In this document: piece after piece, positions 18,048 through 28,100 of the stretch | Position numbering within the stretch: position 1 is the first letter of the stretch | Layout of the letters: every line of letters begins with the position of its first letter | NCBI RefSeq assembly: GCF_030373245.1 | Contig: NZ_JAUCZF010000005.1 | Span: 335,826 to 399,825 of the forward strand | Length of the DNA stretch: 64,000 nt | Direction: 5' to 3' | Origin: Hydrogenophaga sp. | GTDB lineage: Bacteria; Pseudomonadota; Gammaproteobacteria; Burkholderiales; Burkholderiaceae_C | Notes under the pieces: model-generated | The model's database searches: none | What the model was told of the DNA's origin: nothing | What the model saw: only the letters and a program-made list of their open reading frames with translations | Made by a program: the position numbers and the translations under genes

Positions 18048-18931
18048 CGCCCGCGCCAGGAACCGATGCGCGTGCGCCCATGGCATCCGCGCCAGAGCGC
18101 CCCAGGCTCACCATCATCGTTCCAGCCAACAATGAAGAGGCTTACCTGGCCAGTTGCCTTCGGGCGCTGATGGCTTCGGAACCAGCAGCTGGTGAAGTAC
18201 AGGTGTTGGTGGTAGCCAACGCCTGCACCGACAACACGGTTGAAGTGGCTCGGGCGTTTGAATCCGATGCAAGCCGAATCGGTTGGACCATGCAGGTCAT
18301 TGACCTTGCTCAGCCGGGCAAGCTCAATGCTCTCAACGTCGGCGACGATATGGCCACAGGCGAGCTCCGTGTCTACCTCGATGCCGACGTACTGGTGAGC
18401 CCGCCACTGGTGCGCATGGTGTTCGCTGAACTGACTGCCACTTCCTCTCCGCGCTACGCCAGCGGCACTCCACGCATATCGCCAGCGAAGTCCTTGGTGA
18501 CCCGTGCCTACGCGCGATTCTGGCAAATGCTCCCCTTTGCTCGCAGTGAGGCCCCGGGCTTTGGCTTTTTCGCGGTGAACGCTGCGGGACGGGCTCGCTG
18601 GGGCCGTTTCCCGAACATCATCTCCGACGACACCTATGTGCGCCTACTATTTGCACCGCACGAACGCAAAGGCGTGCAAGCCACTTACGAATGGCCGATG
18701 GTGGAAGGATTCAACCGACTGGTGCGAGTCAGACGCAGACAGGATCAGGGTGTGAAAGAAATCGTTCACAAGTGGCCCGAACTGATGCGCAACGAAGGCA
18801 AGTCGGCAACTGGCCCTGGTGACTTGTTGCTGCTGGCACTCAAGGCCCCTTGGGGATTTCTGGTTTATGCAGCAGTGGGGATTGCGGTTCGCTCACGGAG
18901 AGCCTCCGACCAGTGGACGCGCGGACGATGA
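18044..18931 (+). CDS. GT2 family glycosyltransferase
   Basis: This 295-residue GT-A enzyme contains LTIIVPANNEEAYL, an acidic donor motif YLDADV at about residue 112, and a C-terminal half with SDDTYVRLLF near residue 190. It ends with one hydrophobic segment (LLLLALKAPWGFLVYAAVGIAV) that may anchor it. I chose GTG 18044 because it overlaps the GT4 stop as GTGA. ATG 18080, twelve codons later, is the alternative and starts just before the fold. Donor and acceptor cannot be read from sequence. Confidence 0.85.
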   Translation: MTPAPGTDARAPMASAPERPRLTIIVPANNEEAYLASCLRALMASEPAAGEVQVLVVANACTDNTVEVARAFESDASRIGWTMQVIDLAQPGKLNALNVGDDMATGELRVYLDADVLVSPPLVRMVFAELTATSSPRYASGTPRISPAKSLVTRAYARFWQMLPFARSEAPGFGFFAVNAAGRARWGRFPNIISDDTYVRLLFAPHERKGVQATYEWPMVEGFNRLVRVRRRQDQGVKEIVHKWPELMRNEGKSATGPGDLLLLALKAPWGFLVYAAVGIAVRSRRASDQWTRGR

Positions 18932-19245
18932 AGCCTGATCGGAGTTTCTCAATCGGGCCAGCGGGAAATGCGTGTCGAAAAGGGTCGAGGCGTTGGCGAG
19001 AGCTGCTGCTGAATTCATCGCCGGCTTTGGCAACCCCACGCTTCAACCAGCCGCGCGGGCTGGCGCGGATCCTCTGCCTATTCACATGTCAAGGTTATGA
19101 TGATCCGGACTCGGAAAGCGAGACTTTCATGAAATTTCAAGTCAATGTCGTTCGATAGGGAGTTGCTAGCACCACCCTATCGGTCCATTCGGGAATAGAA
19201 GAACTCGGGTGAGGTAATTTCTCGCCAGACGGAAAGGCTTACACA
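18932..19245. other. intergenic region before the second GT4 gene
   Basis: These 314 bases hold an open frame of 76 codons (18928-19158) that begins with an ATGA overlap but resembles nothing I know, with Arg-rich, compositionally odd content. I do not call it a gene. The only clear structure is the perfect inverted repeat at 19153-19182. A GGAAAGG purine stretch at about 19231 serves the TTG start at 19246. Confidence 0.4.
19153..19182. promoter_or_regulatory. perfect inverted repeat CGATAGGG-14-CCCTATCG
   Basis: The 8-base arms at 19153-19160 and 19175-19182 match perfectly around a 14-base spacer, 63 bases upstream of the GT4 start. No T run follows, so an operator is more likely than an intrinsic terminator, though a hairpin at the end of the preceding operon is possible. 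Confidence 0.4.
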
Positions 19246-20550
19246 TTGATTTCGTCTTCCAACCGCACTCGCGTCCTGGTGATCGCTGAAGCGGCGAACC
19301 CAGAGTGGGTGTCGGTGCCCTTGGTCGGATGGTCCATGGCCCAAGCCCTGGCGAAGCAAGCCGATGTTCACATCGTGACGCAATTGCGCAACCGGGAAGC
19401 TTTCCAGCGTGCAGGTCTGGTCGAGGGAAAGGACTTCACTGCGATTGACTCGGAGGCCATTGCCCGCCCTCTTTGGAAGATCAGCCAGATCCTGACGGGT
19501 GGCGGCGGCCAGGGCTGGACCATACAGCAGGCCATGAGTTTTTTGAGCTACCCCTACTTCGAACACCTCGTTTGGAAACTATTCGGTGATCGGTTGAAGA
19601 GCGGTGAGTTCGACGTGGTCCACCGCATTACCCCGCTCTCCCCGGTTCTGCCAAGTCCAATCGCCTCCAAATGCCGTCGCATAGGGGTGCCTTTTGTCCT
19701 TGGTCCGATCAATGGCGGCGTGCCTTGGCCTAAAGGCTTTGAGAAGGAAATGAGGCGCGAGAAGGAATGGCTTTCCAAACTCAGGGGAGCCTATCGGTTC
19801 CTGCCTGGAAGAGCAGGAACCCTGCGGGCCGACGCCATCCTGGTCGGGTCACGTTACGCCATGTCCGAGTTGCCCTCGCACCACCTTGCAAGATGTATCT
19901 ACCTGCCTGAAAACGGGGTTGATCCTACTCGGTTTCATGGAGCGGCCTCACATGCGGCGGGGCCCTTGCGAGCCTGTTTCATCGGGCGTCTTGTTCCTCT
20001 GAAAGGCGTGGACATGCTGCTCAACGCTGCCGAACCACTGCTCCGGGGAGGTCGCATGACACTGGACATCATCGGTGACGGACCCATGATGTCCGACCTC
20101 AAACAGCAGGCCAAGGTCCTGCCTGGCGTTGTGTTTCATGGCTGGAAATCTCATCAGGAAGTTCAGGACATTGCGTCAACGTGTTCAGCGTTGGCTTTTC
20201 CCTCGATCCGGGAGTTTGGTGGCGGGGCGGTACTTGAGGCCATGGCGTTGGGCCTGTGTCCAATCGTTCTTGACTATGCAGGTCCCGCAGAACTGGTGAC
20301 TCCTGCAACGGGATATAAAGTGCCGATGGGCAATCGTGATCAGGTGGTGGCCGGATTGCGAAAGCAATTGATCCATTGCGCTGATCACCCCCTAGAAGTG
20401 AAGGAACTGGGGGACCATGCTCGTGCAAGGGTTCAATCGCTGTTCACCTGGGAAGCAAAGGCCTCACAGGTGACCCAAATCTATGACTGGGTGCGCCGAA
20501 GGCGTGAGGACAAACCATCTTTTTTCCCCCTGCCCGTCGATCCTTCGTGA
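19246..20550 (+). CDS. GT4 family glycosyltransferase (paralogue A)
   Basis: This 434-residue GT-B enzyme starts at TTG 19246 after a GGAAAGG site. N-terminal blocks are VLVIAEAANPEWVSVPLVGWS and LGPINGGVPWP. The C-terminal domain has FIGRLVPLKGVDMLL and the donor motif SIREFGGGAVLEAMALGLCPIV. The whole protein matches, block by block, the oppositely oriented gene at 21730-23061 (for example NPEW-SVPL-GWS, FTAIDSEAI, YLPENGVDP, IIGDGPMM), so the two are paralogues. The NPEW and GGVPWP blocks mark a subfamily seen in EPS clusters. It ends convergently with the deacetylase gene. Confidence 0.9.
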   Translation: MISSSNRTRVLVIAEAANPEWVSVPLVGWSMAQALAKQADVHIVTQLRNREAFQRAGLVEGKDFTAIDSEAIARPLWKISQILTGGGGQGWTIQQAMSFLSYPYFEHLVWKLFGDRLKSGEFDVVHRITPLSPVLPSPIASKCRRIGVPFVLGPINGGVPWPKGFEKEMRREKEWLSKLRGAYRFLPGRAGTLRADAILVGSRYAMSELPSHHLARCIYLPENGVDPTRFHGAASHAAGPLRACFIGRLVPLKGVDMLLNAAEPLLRGGRMTLDIIGDGPMMSDLKQQAKVLPGVVFHGWKSHQEVQDIASTCSALAFPSIREFGGGAVLEAMALGLCPIVLDYAGPAELVTPATGYKVPMGNRDQVVAGLRKQLIHCADHPLEVKELGDHARARVQSLFTWEAKASQVTQIYDWVRRRREDKPSFFPLPVDPS

Positions 20551-20565
20551 CCGTTGCCCGTTGCC

Positions 20566-20582
20566 AGTTGCCCGAGGCAACT
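20566..20582. terminator. bidirectional terminator-like hairpin
   Basis: A perfect 7-base stem AGTTGCC/GGCAACT with a CGA loop is followed by TTTCG. It sits exactly in the 48-base gap between two convergent genes. The T run is short, so termination strength is uncertain. Confidence 0.5.
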
Positions 20583-20598
20583 TTCGAAGGCGGCGGGC

Positions 20599-21351
20599 TC
20601 AGACGTTGTTCATCTCATCGGCCAAAACACAGAATCGTTTGGCATCAGAAACGTAGAACGCTTCGGCGTGTTTCACGTTGACCCGGAGTCCTCGGTAGCA
20701 GTTGAGCCCGAGAATGCCCTCCGTGTAGTGCAGTCCGGCAGTCTGTGAGGCGTAGATTTCGATCATCTGCCGCTTTTTCGCCTCAACCGTCGAGATGTCA
20801 ACAGCCACATTGGGCCAGAGCGGAGACCACACTTCAAAACACCAAACTTCGCCTTGCCAGCCAGCCGCGCGAATGGCGAGGGCAACACCTTGGGCTACAG
20901 CGGCGTGATCACGGTGATGGTCACTCACAAACGGGCAGAAAATCTGCTCTGGGGCGTATTCACGCAAGTGACGAGCAAGCCCCTCAGCCAACTGAGCTTC
21001 GAAGTGCGACATCCGACCATCTGGCAAGTTCAGCCAGTCCAACTGAGCGAATCCCATTTCTAACGCTGCTTGCTTCGCCTCTGCCTTGCGCACAGCATCC
21101 ACCTCGGCTGTCGCTCCAGCGGCGCAAAAGACCACGGCTACTTCGCTGCCCAACTCACGATGCAATAACAGAGCGCCTCCAGCACCGATGACATCGTCGT
21201 CCATGTGCGGCGCCACAACCAGAACGCGCGCTTTTTCAACCGGCCTTAAAACCAGCGACATACGATGGGTCACGCGATGCATTCGGCGCAGCAAACGCAA
21301 TGCCGTCATCTCACGAATTCCGCGCAGCAAGGCCAGTGTAGGTTGAATCAA
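20599..21351 (-). CDS. PIG-L family (LmbE-like) deacetylase
   Basis: This zinc-dependent N-deacetylase-like protein has about 250 residues. The metal-binding motif is APHMDDDVIGAGG (the usual HPDDE appears as HMDDD), and the second motif is SDHHRDH. Family members remove N-acetyl from GlcNAc-type sugars on lipids or small thiols. Here it plausibly exposes an amino group on an EPS sugar, which could then be acylated by the assembly lines in the locus; that is inference. Start: a strong AGGAAAGGGGGAGG sequence precedes TTG 21351. GTG 21381 overlaps that site, and ATG 21309 is the first ATG. Its C-terminus ends DEMNNV. Confidence 0.85.
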   Translation of the reverse strand: MIQPTLALLRGIREMTALRLLRRMHRVTHRMSLVLRPVEKARVLVVAPHMDDDVIGAGGALLLHRELGSEVAVVFCAAGATAEVDAVRKAEAKQAALEMGFAQLDWLNLPDGRMSHFEAQLAEGLARHLREYAPEQIFCPFVSDHHRDHAAVAQGVALAIRAAGWQGEVWCFEVWSPLWPNVAVDISTVEAKKRQMIEIYASQTAGLHYTEGILGLNCYRGLRVNVKHAEAFYVSDAKRFCVLADEMNNV

Positions 21352-21729
21352 AAGCACCTCCCCCTTTCCTACAAAGCCCACAGTCTACCTCTGTGCATTT
21401 CAATCCAAGAAGGCACGCAAACAACCCAAAACCTCTGGGTAGGGTTAAAAACTCTCGCCGAGCAGGGTATGGCTTCTGTGGGATGAGGTGCCACTCGCCA
21501 ATTCCAGCTGAGCCTGGAGGGTTCGCCTAAATTCAGAGCGTGGCGCATCGCCGCAAGATCAAAGCTGGCAAGGGTTCGCCCTACGCTGATCTTGTCGTTC
21601 GTCTGACCACGGCTACTGAGGTTGGTGGACGACATGAGTCTGTCCGGTCAGGTCGGGGCAGGTCAAGGTCAAGTCGTTGGCAGTGCGCTCCCTCCTAGGT
21701 GCTTTTCCGGGTGGGTGCAGCAATCGCGC
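21352..21729. other. intergenic region between deacetylase and GT4 paralogue B
   Basis: These 378 bases contain only short frames. The longest is an 88-codon minus-strand frame from ATG 21635 that overlaps the deacetylase start and has no recognisable motif. A weak ACCCA/TGGGT hairpin near 21420 could end the leftward GT4 transcript. I see nothing else. Confidence 0.4.
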
Positions 21730-23061
21730 CTAGAGCTGCCTTTTTTGCGATTCGGCACTATCGGGCAAAGAGGTTCGGGTGAGCAGCAAATCCTGATCAC
21801 GAAGGTTATCGAGGGTGGCGTAAAGGGCAACGATCTGTCGAGCCTTGACTGGCCAAATGAACCTTTGCTGGACGTGAGTTCGCGCCCCAGCAGACCGTTC
21901 GTGTACTTCTGCGCGTGATGTCACGAGGCGGGTAAGAACGGTTCGAAATCCTGCAACGACTTCATCACGAGACCCTAAGGGAACTTTGAACCCAGTTTCC
22001 GTGGTTACCAATTCCCCTGGACCAGCGTAATCAACCACGACAGGCACCACGCCAAGCGCCATGGCTTCAAGCACGACCCCTCCACCGAACTCCCTGATAC
22101 TCGGGAACGCCAAAATGTCGCACTGGCACAGAATGTCTTGCACCTTCTCATTCGGCACCCAGCCATGAAAGGTCACGACCGACCAGAGATCATGATGTTG
22201 CACGAATGAACGCAACGCTTCCATCATCGGCCCATCCCCAATGACATCGATGGTCATAGATCCGACGCGCAGCAACTCCAGCGCTGACTGAAGCAACATG
22301 TCTGGCCCTTTGTAGGGAACCAGTCTGCCGACAAAAGCCGCACGCAAAGGGCCGTCGTCGCGCCTCTGAACAGATTGAGAGAAACGCTCTGGATCCACCC
22401 CGTTCTCGGGCATGTAGATGTATTTGTCACGATACCTTGTAGGCAGGTCGCTCAGTGTGAATTGCGAGCCCACCAGAACCCTGGTCGCACAGCGGTAGGT
22501 CTCTGAGATGCCAGGCAGCAACCGGTAGGCAGACCGCACATAGGACAGCCACTCCTTTTCCCGGCGACGCTCTCTGCCAAACGCTCTGGGCCAGGGCACA
22601 CCTCCGTTGAGCGGGCCAAGGACAAACGGAACTCCCGCTTGAGCACAGCGCATGGCCAGGGAACTGGGTGCTGTCGGAGTCAGGGGCGTGATCCGGTGGA
22701 CAACACAAAACTCTCCCGCTTGGATCCTGGACCCGAACTGCTTCCAGACCAGATGCTCGAAATAGGGGTAGACGAGGCTGGACAACGCAGTGCGCGTCGT
22801 CCAGCCAACGCCCTGCCCGCCGCGCAGCCATTTCGAAAGCTTCCAGAACGGGCTCTCAATAGCTTCCGAATCGATAGCGGTGAAATCCACGCCCTCCCGC
22901 AAGCCAGCCCTGAGAAAAGCGTCCCGATTGCGGGTCTGGGTCACGATGTGTGCATCGATCTCTTTGGCGATCGCTGAGCACAGTGACCATCCGATCAAGG
23001 GAACGCTAGTCCATTCGGGGTTGGCTGACTCAGCAATCAGCAGCGCGCGACGGCAGATCAT
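21730..23061 (-). CDS. GT4 family glycosyltransferase (paralogue B)
   Basis: This 443-residue GT-B enzyme is a clear paralogue of the gene at 19246 but on the other strand. Shared blocks are LIAESANPEWTSVPLIGWS, FTAIDSEAI, GPLNGGVPWPRAFG, YMPENGVDP, VGRLVPYKGPDMLL and SIREFGGGVVLEAMALGVV. I use ATG 23061; a TTG three codons earlier is possible. Its extra C-terminal ~25 residues (after ALYATLDNL) are polar and unlike paralogue A. The pair and the enclosed deacetylase form an inverted arrangement. Two related enzymes may add two similar sugars to one repeat unit. Confidence 0.9.
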   Translation of the reverse strand: MICRRALLIAESANPEWTSVPLIGWSLCSAIAKEIDAHIVTQTRNRDAFLRAGLREGVDFTAIDSEAIESPFWKLSKWLRGGQGVGWTTRTALSSLVYPYFEHLVWKQFGSRIQAGEFCVVHRITPLTPTAPSSLAMRCAQAGVPFVLGPLNGGVPWPRAFGRERRREKEWLSYVRSAYRLLPGISETYRCATRVLVGSQFTLSDLPTRYRDKYIYMPENGVDPERFSQSVQRRDDGPLRAAFVGRLVPYKGPDMLLQSALELLRVGSMTIDVIGDGPMMEALRSFVQHHDLWSVVTFHGWVPNEKVQDILCQCDILAFPSIREFGGGVVLEAMALGVVPVVVDYAGPGELVTTETGFKVPLGSRDEVVAGFRTVLTRLVTSRAEVHERSAGARTHVQQRFIWPVKARQIVALYATLDNLRDQDLLLTRTSLPDSAESQKRQL

Positions 23062-23158
23062 GGCGACCAAGGGGGCGACTAGAGGGAACTGTTCAGGGCG
23101 TGGTTCAAGATTTCAGAACCCTTTCCCGAATGCCTTTAGTCCATTGCTCCGAGTTCGC

Positions 23159-23899
23159 TCACTTGCTGGCCACCAGACAGTCTTTGATCAGAAACCAAAT
23201 TCCACGAGGATAGTTGATCAGGTAGCGTTTCCACAGACGGCCTGGATCTTTTGCCAGACGATAGAGCCACTCAAGGCCTCCCCGCTGCATCCAATGAGGA
23301 GCACGACCGCCCTTCGGCCCCAGGATTTCAAATGTGCCCCCAATACCCATCAGCACCGCCTGTGGCACTTTCCGGCGAAGCTCGAGGGCCAACAGATCCT
23401 GCTTGGGCACACCGAGTGCAATGAACACGACGCGTGCCTGGTGCCGGATCAGTTCATCAGAAAACCATGAAAGCTGTTCGTCTGAGAGGTCAACCATGCC
23501 GTCGTAGACAAACGCACACGCCTCAACCGTCCGAGCACCATAGGTCTTGATGGTCTCAAGCGGGCTCTTGCCACCGATGACGGCAAACTTCGGCACATTT
23601 TTGACTCTGAGCAAAGCGTCCACCAGATCAACGCCCGTAGTGCGCCCGTCGATCGTCCGCCCTGGATACTTAAAATTTGACGCCCAAACCAGGGGCATGC
23701 CATCTGCAGTGATGATGTCTGCCTTCTGGATCATTTTCCAATAGTCCGGATCGCGCGATCCGCGCGCGAGCATTTCAGTGTTAAGCGTCAGCAGCCACGC
23801 ACCCTCACTCCGACCGACCCGGTCTGTCACCTCTTTAAGGTGATCGCTTACGCCCCTGCGGGAAACGGTCAGCCCGCAAATATCACAAATATCGGTCAT
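23159..23899 (-). CDS. WecG/TagA/CpsF family glycosyltransferase (GT26)
   Basis: This 246-residue protein has the family length and motifs: LNTEMLARGSRDPDY, ADIITADGMPLVWAS (catalytic Asp region), VFIALGVPKQD and GIGGTFEILGPKGGRAPHW. It ends in the basic, membrane-associating tail GLEWLYRLAKDPGRLWKRY. GT26 enzymes transfer ManNAc(A)-type or related sugars to undecaprenyl-PP-linked acceptors, usually the second step after priming. ATG 23899 gives the normal N-terminus; the frame is open for 72 more codons upstream but that stretch is unlike the family. A divergent promoter region separates it from the ATPase gene. Confidence 0.9.
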   Translation of the reverse strand: MTDICDICGLTVSRRGVSDHLKEVTDRVGRSEGAWLLTLNTEMLARGSRDPDYWKMIQKADIITADGMPLVWASNFKYPGRTIDGRTTGVDLVDALLRVKNVPKFAVIGGKSPLETIKTYGARTVEACAFVYDGMVDLSDEQLSWFSDELIRHQARVVFIALGVPKQDLLALELRRKVPQAVLMGIGGTFEILGPKGGRAPHWMQRGGLEWLYRLAKDPGRLWKRYLINYPRGIWFLIKDCLVASK

Positions 23900-24113
23900 G
23901 CGAACACAAGATTCCACTGAAACTGTCGGCCTGAGGCTCCCCTCGCCATGATCGTATTCGATAATGTTGTTTTGGATTAGTGAACAAATCGGCGCTCTCG
24001 CCCGTTGATTCGAATTCGTGCGCGAGGCCCAGTGCCCACCTGTGGAGCACCGCAGCATTTCTGGTCCAGACCGCCCCCCTGCCGAATCGGCGGCTTTCAC
24101 CACCAGACAGAAC

Positions 24114-25028
24114 ATGTACGAATCCTTCTACGGTCTGAAAGAGAAACCTTTCTCCATTCAGCCAGACCCCGACTTTCTCTATATGGGCAAGCGGCATTCG
24201 CTCGCCTACACCATGCTGCAGTACGCCATCCACAACCGGGCTGGCTTCACGGTGATCTGCGGCGACATCGGGTGCGGCAAAACCACGCTGATCCGCCGAC
24301 TGCTCAAAGAGATGGGCGACGAGGTTTCGGTAGGCATGGTCACCAACACCCACCCCGATCTGGCCGACCTGACAGAGTGGATCATGCTGGCGTTCGGATT
24401 GCCCTATGACCGCCTGACGCCCGTGGCGCGCTATGACGCCTTCCAGCGCTTTCTGATCAACGAATACGGGCAGGGCCGCAGAGTCTTGCTGATCGTTGAC
24501 GAAGCCCAGAATTTGAGCGCGCCGGCCATGGAGTCGCTGCGCATGCTCTCCAACATCAATGCCGACAAGGATCAGTTGCTGCAGATCATATTGGTAGGGC
24601 AACCCCAGTTGCGCGACCTGCTGAAGCGGCCAGAGTTGCAGCAGTTTGCCCAGCGGGTCGCGGCAGACTTCTTCATCCCGCCCCTCAATTCGGTGGAGGG
24701 AGGCGACTACATCGCGCACCGGCTCAAGGTGGCCGGCAGAGAACGCCAGCTGTTCACGCCGCTGGCCACATCCAAAATCGCAAGGGCTGCGGGCGGCATT
24801 CCCCGAAGCATCAACATCCTCGCTGAAATGGCCCTGGTCTATGGGTTTGCGGAAGAGGAACGGCTGATCGACGTGCACATCGTCGATGAAGTGCTCAGGG
24901 ATCGCCATCAGTTTGGGGTCCTGGGCGACATCAACTTCCAGATCAGCCAGCCCGGGGACCTCAAGCAGGTTGACGCCCAACCAGGTGACAGTCGCTTCAA
25001 GGATGATGCACCTCCCCAAAAAGCGTGA
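24114..25028 (+). CDS. ExeA/GspA-like AAA ATPase of EPS clusters
   Basis: This 304-residue cytoplasmic P-loop ATPase begins MYESFYGLKEKPFSIQPDPD, the hallmark of the ExeA-like family. It has a Walker A GDIGCGKTT near residue 50 and a Walker B LLIVDEAQNL near residue 127. A sensor-type arginine (PRSINILAE) lies at about 227. Related ATPases accompany EPS/exosortase-type gene sets in betaproteobacteria, where their role is unclear. I see no exosortase here. Start ATG 24114 fits the family; earlier in-frame starts add an unrelated leader. It is followed after 89 bases by the PKS gene, with a dyad in between. Confidence 0.85.
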   Translation: MYESFYGLKEKPFSIQPDPDFLYMGKRHSLAYTMLQYAIHNRAGFTVICGDIGCGKTTLIRRLLKEMGDEVSVGMVTNTHPDLADLTEWIMLAFGLPYDRLTPVARYDAFQRFLINEYGQGRRVLLIVDEAQNLSAPAMESLRMLSNINADKDQLLQIILVGQPQLRDLLKRPELQQFAQRVAADFFIPPLNSVEGGDYIAHRLKVAGRERQLFTPLATSKIARAAGGIPRSINILAEMALVYGFAEEERLIDVHIVDEVLRDRHQFGVLGDINFQISQPGDLKQVDAQPGDSRFKDDAPPQKA

Positions 25029-25040
25029 TGTACCTCGCAC

Positions 25041-25069
25041 CCATGTTACAAATTGTTGAGTAACAATGG
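25041..25069. promoter_or_regulatory. imperfect dyad upstream of the PKS operon
   Basis: CCATGTTAC (25041-25049) and GTAACAATGG (25060-25069) form an inverted repeat with one bulged base. Its left part contains TACAAATTGT (25047-25056), also present on the minus strand upstream of the export operon at 9753-9762. It lies 49 bases before the PKS start and has no T run, which favours an operator. Function is inference. Confidence 0.35.
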
Positions 25070-25117
25070 GAGTCCCGGAGCCAAATTCGTCACCGGGCAG
25101 CTCAGTCAAGAACCCGC

Positions 25118-28100
25118 GTGACCACGTCCAGCTCAACCCAAAACGACATCGCCATTGTGGGCATGGCAGCGCACCTGCCCGGTGCCGCTGACCCCAACGC
25201 TTATTGGGCGAACCTTCGAAACGGCATTGAGTCCATCCGGCGCATCAGCGAGGCGGACCTGATTGCAGCCGGCGAGCGCCCCGAACGCATGCGGCACCGC
25301 AACTACGTGCCGGCGGCAGCCCCCTTGGACGGGTTCGAACAGTTCGACGCTGAATTTTTCGGCTTCAGCCCCAAGGAAGCGGCCATCATGGATCCGCAAC
25401 ACCGCCAGTTTCTGGAGGTGGCCTGGGAGGCGCTGGAGAGCGCAGGACACCCACCCGAAAGCTTTGCCGGCCCGATCGCTGTGTTTGCCGGTTGCGGCAT
25501 GGGCAGCTACTTCTACTTCAACATCTGCTCGAACCCGGATCTGGTGGCCAGCACCGGGATGTTCTTGCTGCGTCACACCGGCAACGACAAGGATTTCCTG
25601 TCGACCCGAGTCAGCCACATCTTTGACCTCAAGGGTCCCAGCGTCAACATCCAGACCGCGTGTTCGACCTCGCTGGTGGCGGTGCACTACGCCTGTCAGT
25701 CCCTGTTGCTCGGGGAGTGCGACATGGCCCTGGCCGGGGGCGTGACCATCGAGCTGCCGCATGCCCGCGGGTACATCTTTCAGGAAGGCGAGATCCTCTC
25801 GCCCGACGGCCACTGCCACGCGTTTGACCACCGTGCTCAGGGCACAGTGTTCGGATCTGGTGCCGGTGTGGTGGTGCTGCGCCGACTCGAAGACGCCCTC
25901 CAGGACGGCGACCACATCTGGGCCGTGATCAGAGGCACGGCGATCAACAACGACGGTGCGGCCAAGGCCGGGTACCTGGCGCCCAGCGTGGACGGTCAGG
26001 CCAAGGCGATCGCCGAAGCGCAAGCTGTGGCCGGGGTGAGCGCCGACACGATCGACTACGTGGAATGTCACGGCACCGGCACTTACCTGGGCGACCCGAT
26101 CGAGGTGGCCGCGCTGACGCAAGCGTTCCAGGCCACCACGTCCGAGACTGGCTTCTGCCGGATTGGCTCGGTCAAAACCAACATCGGCCACACCGACACC
26201 GCCGCGGGCGTGGCCAGCCTCATCAAGGTGTCGCTGGCGCTCAAGCACCGTGAGATTCCGCCCAGCCTCGGCTACGAAGCGCCCAACCCCTCGATCGACT
26301 TTGAAAACAGCCCGTTTCAGGTCAATCACTCCCTGAGGGCCTGGGAGTCGCACAAGGGCCCACGTCGCGCTGGCGTGAACTCGCTCGGGGTGGGTGGCAC
26401 CAATGCACATGCGGTGCTGGAAGAAGCGCCTGAGCGCGAAGCTTCCGATCCATCGGATTGGCCCTTCCAGTTGCTGGTGGTGTCGGGGCGCTCGCGCGCT
26501 GCGGTCGACGCCAACGCCAAGGCGCTGGCGGCGCACCTACGGGCTCACCCGGAGCAGCTGCTGGCTGATGTGGCCTTCACGCTCAAGGAAGGACGGCGGG
26601 CTTTTGAACACCGGCGCGTGCTGGTGGCTGCCACGCACGAAGAAGCCGCTACCCTGCTCGAAGGCACGGACACGCGACGAGTTTTCACCCACATTCATCT
26701 CGGTGACGATCCGGAGGTGGTGTTCATGTTCCCGGGCGGCGGCGCGCAATACGCGGGCATGGCGCGCGAGCTGTACGCCACCGAGCCGGTGTTTCAGGAC
26801 TGGATGGATCAGGGTCTGGACGTGCTGCAGAAGCAGCTGAATTACGACATCCGCGCGGTGTGGCTGCCCGAGCCCAAGCAGCATGCCGAAGCGGTGGAAA
26901 AACTCAAGCGACCCTCGGTGCAGCTGCCGCTGATCATGATCGTGGAGTACGCGCTCGCGCAGCTGTGGATATCGTGGGGCGTCAAGCCCGCCGCCCTGGT
27001 GGGCCACAGCATGGGCGAAAACACTGCCGCCTGTCTGGCGGGCGTGATGTCGTTCGAGGACTGCATCGGCCTGGTGCTGCTGCGCGGGCAGCTGTTCGAC
27101 TCGGTTCCACCGGGCGGCATGCTCAGCGTACCGCTTCCGGCGGCCGAGGTGCAGGGTTTGATGGAACCAGCGCTGGACATGGCCAGTGTGAACGCGCCCG
27201 AACTGTGTGTGGTCTCTGGCCCGCAAGATGCGCTGGACCGTCTCGAGGCCCAGCTGCGAGCGCGCGAGGTGGAACCGCAGCGCGTGCAGATCGACATTGC
27301 CGCGCACTCGCGCATGCTTGAGTCCATCCTGGCCCGGTTCGAGGCGTACCTGCGCAGCATCCGCCTCAGCGCGCCCAAACTGACCATCATTTCCAACCGC
27401 GATGGCCAGCCTCTGAGCGCAGCCGATGCCACCGATCCGCTGTACTGGGTGCGCCACCTGCGCAACACGGTCCACTTTGCCGACTGCCTGTCGACCTTGA
27501 AAAAGGACAGCCAGCGGGTGTATTTGGAGGTCGGCCCGGGGAAGACGCTGGGCTCTCTGGCGCAGGCCAACGGCGTTCCCGCGTCGCAGGTCATCAACTC
27601 GATGCGCCACGCCGACCACGCCGTTCCAGACGATGTGTGGTTCCTGGGCACGCTGGGCCGGTTGTGGGCCAACGGGGTGTCGGTCGACTGGGAGCCGATC
27701 TGGGGCGAATCGCGCCGCCACCGCGTACCGCTGCCGACCTATGCCTTCCAGCGCAAGCCTTACTTCATCGCGCCCGGCGTGGCACAAACCAAGGTGGAAA
27801 ACGCCCGGCCTGCGCGCACCGACGACATCACCCAATGGGGCTATCAGCCCCGCTGGCGTCCGCGCCCGGCCGACTGCGAGATCGACGTCACACAGGACCT
27901 CGCTCAGACCGAGGCACGCCACTGGCTGGTTTTTCTGGATGAGACCGGCGTCGCTGAAGCGGCCGTGGCACGTTTGCGCGATGCGGGGCACACCGTCACC
28001 GTGGTGCGCTCGGGCGACGTGTTCGCCCGCATCAGCGAATTCGAATACCTGCTGGCCCCGGAGCGCGGCCGCGAGGGTTACGACGAACTCGTGCGCGATC

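Noticed and set aside
24114..25028. XrtA exosortase/PEP-CTERM system
   Set aside because: The ATPase and EPS genes recall such clusters, but no exosortase or PEP-CTERM substrate is visible in the window.
23883..25136. 417-codon minus-strand frame opposite the ExeA-like ATPase
   Set aside because: It is antisense to clear Walker A/B motifs and covers a divergent promoter region; no recognisable domain.
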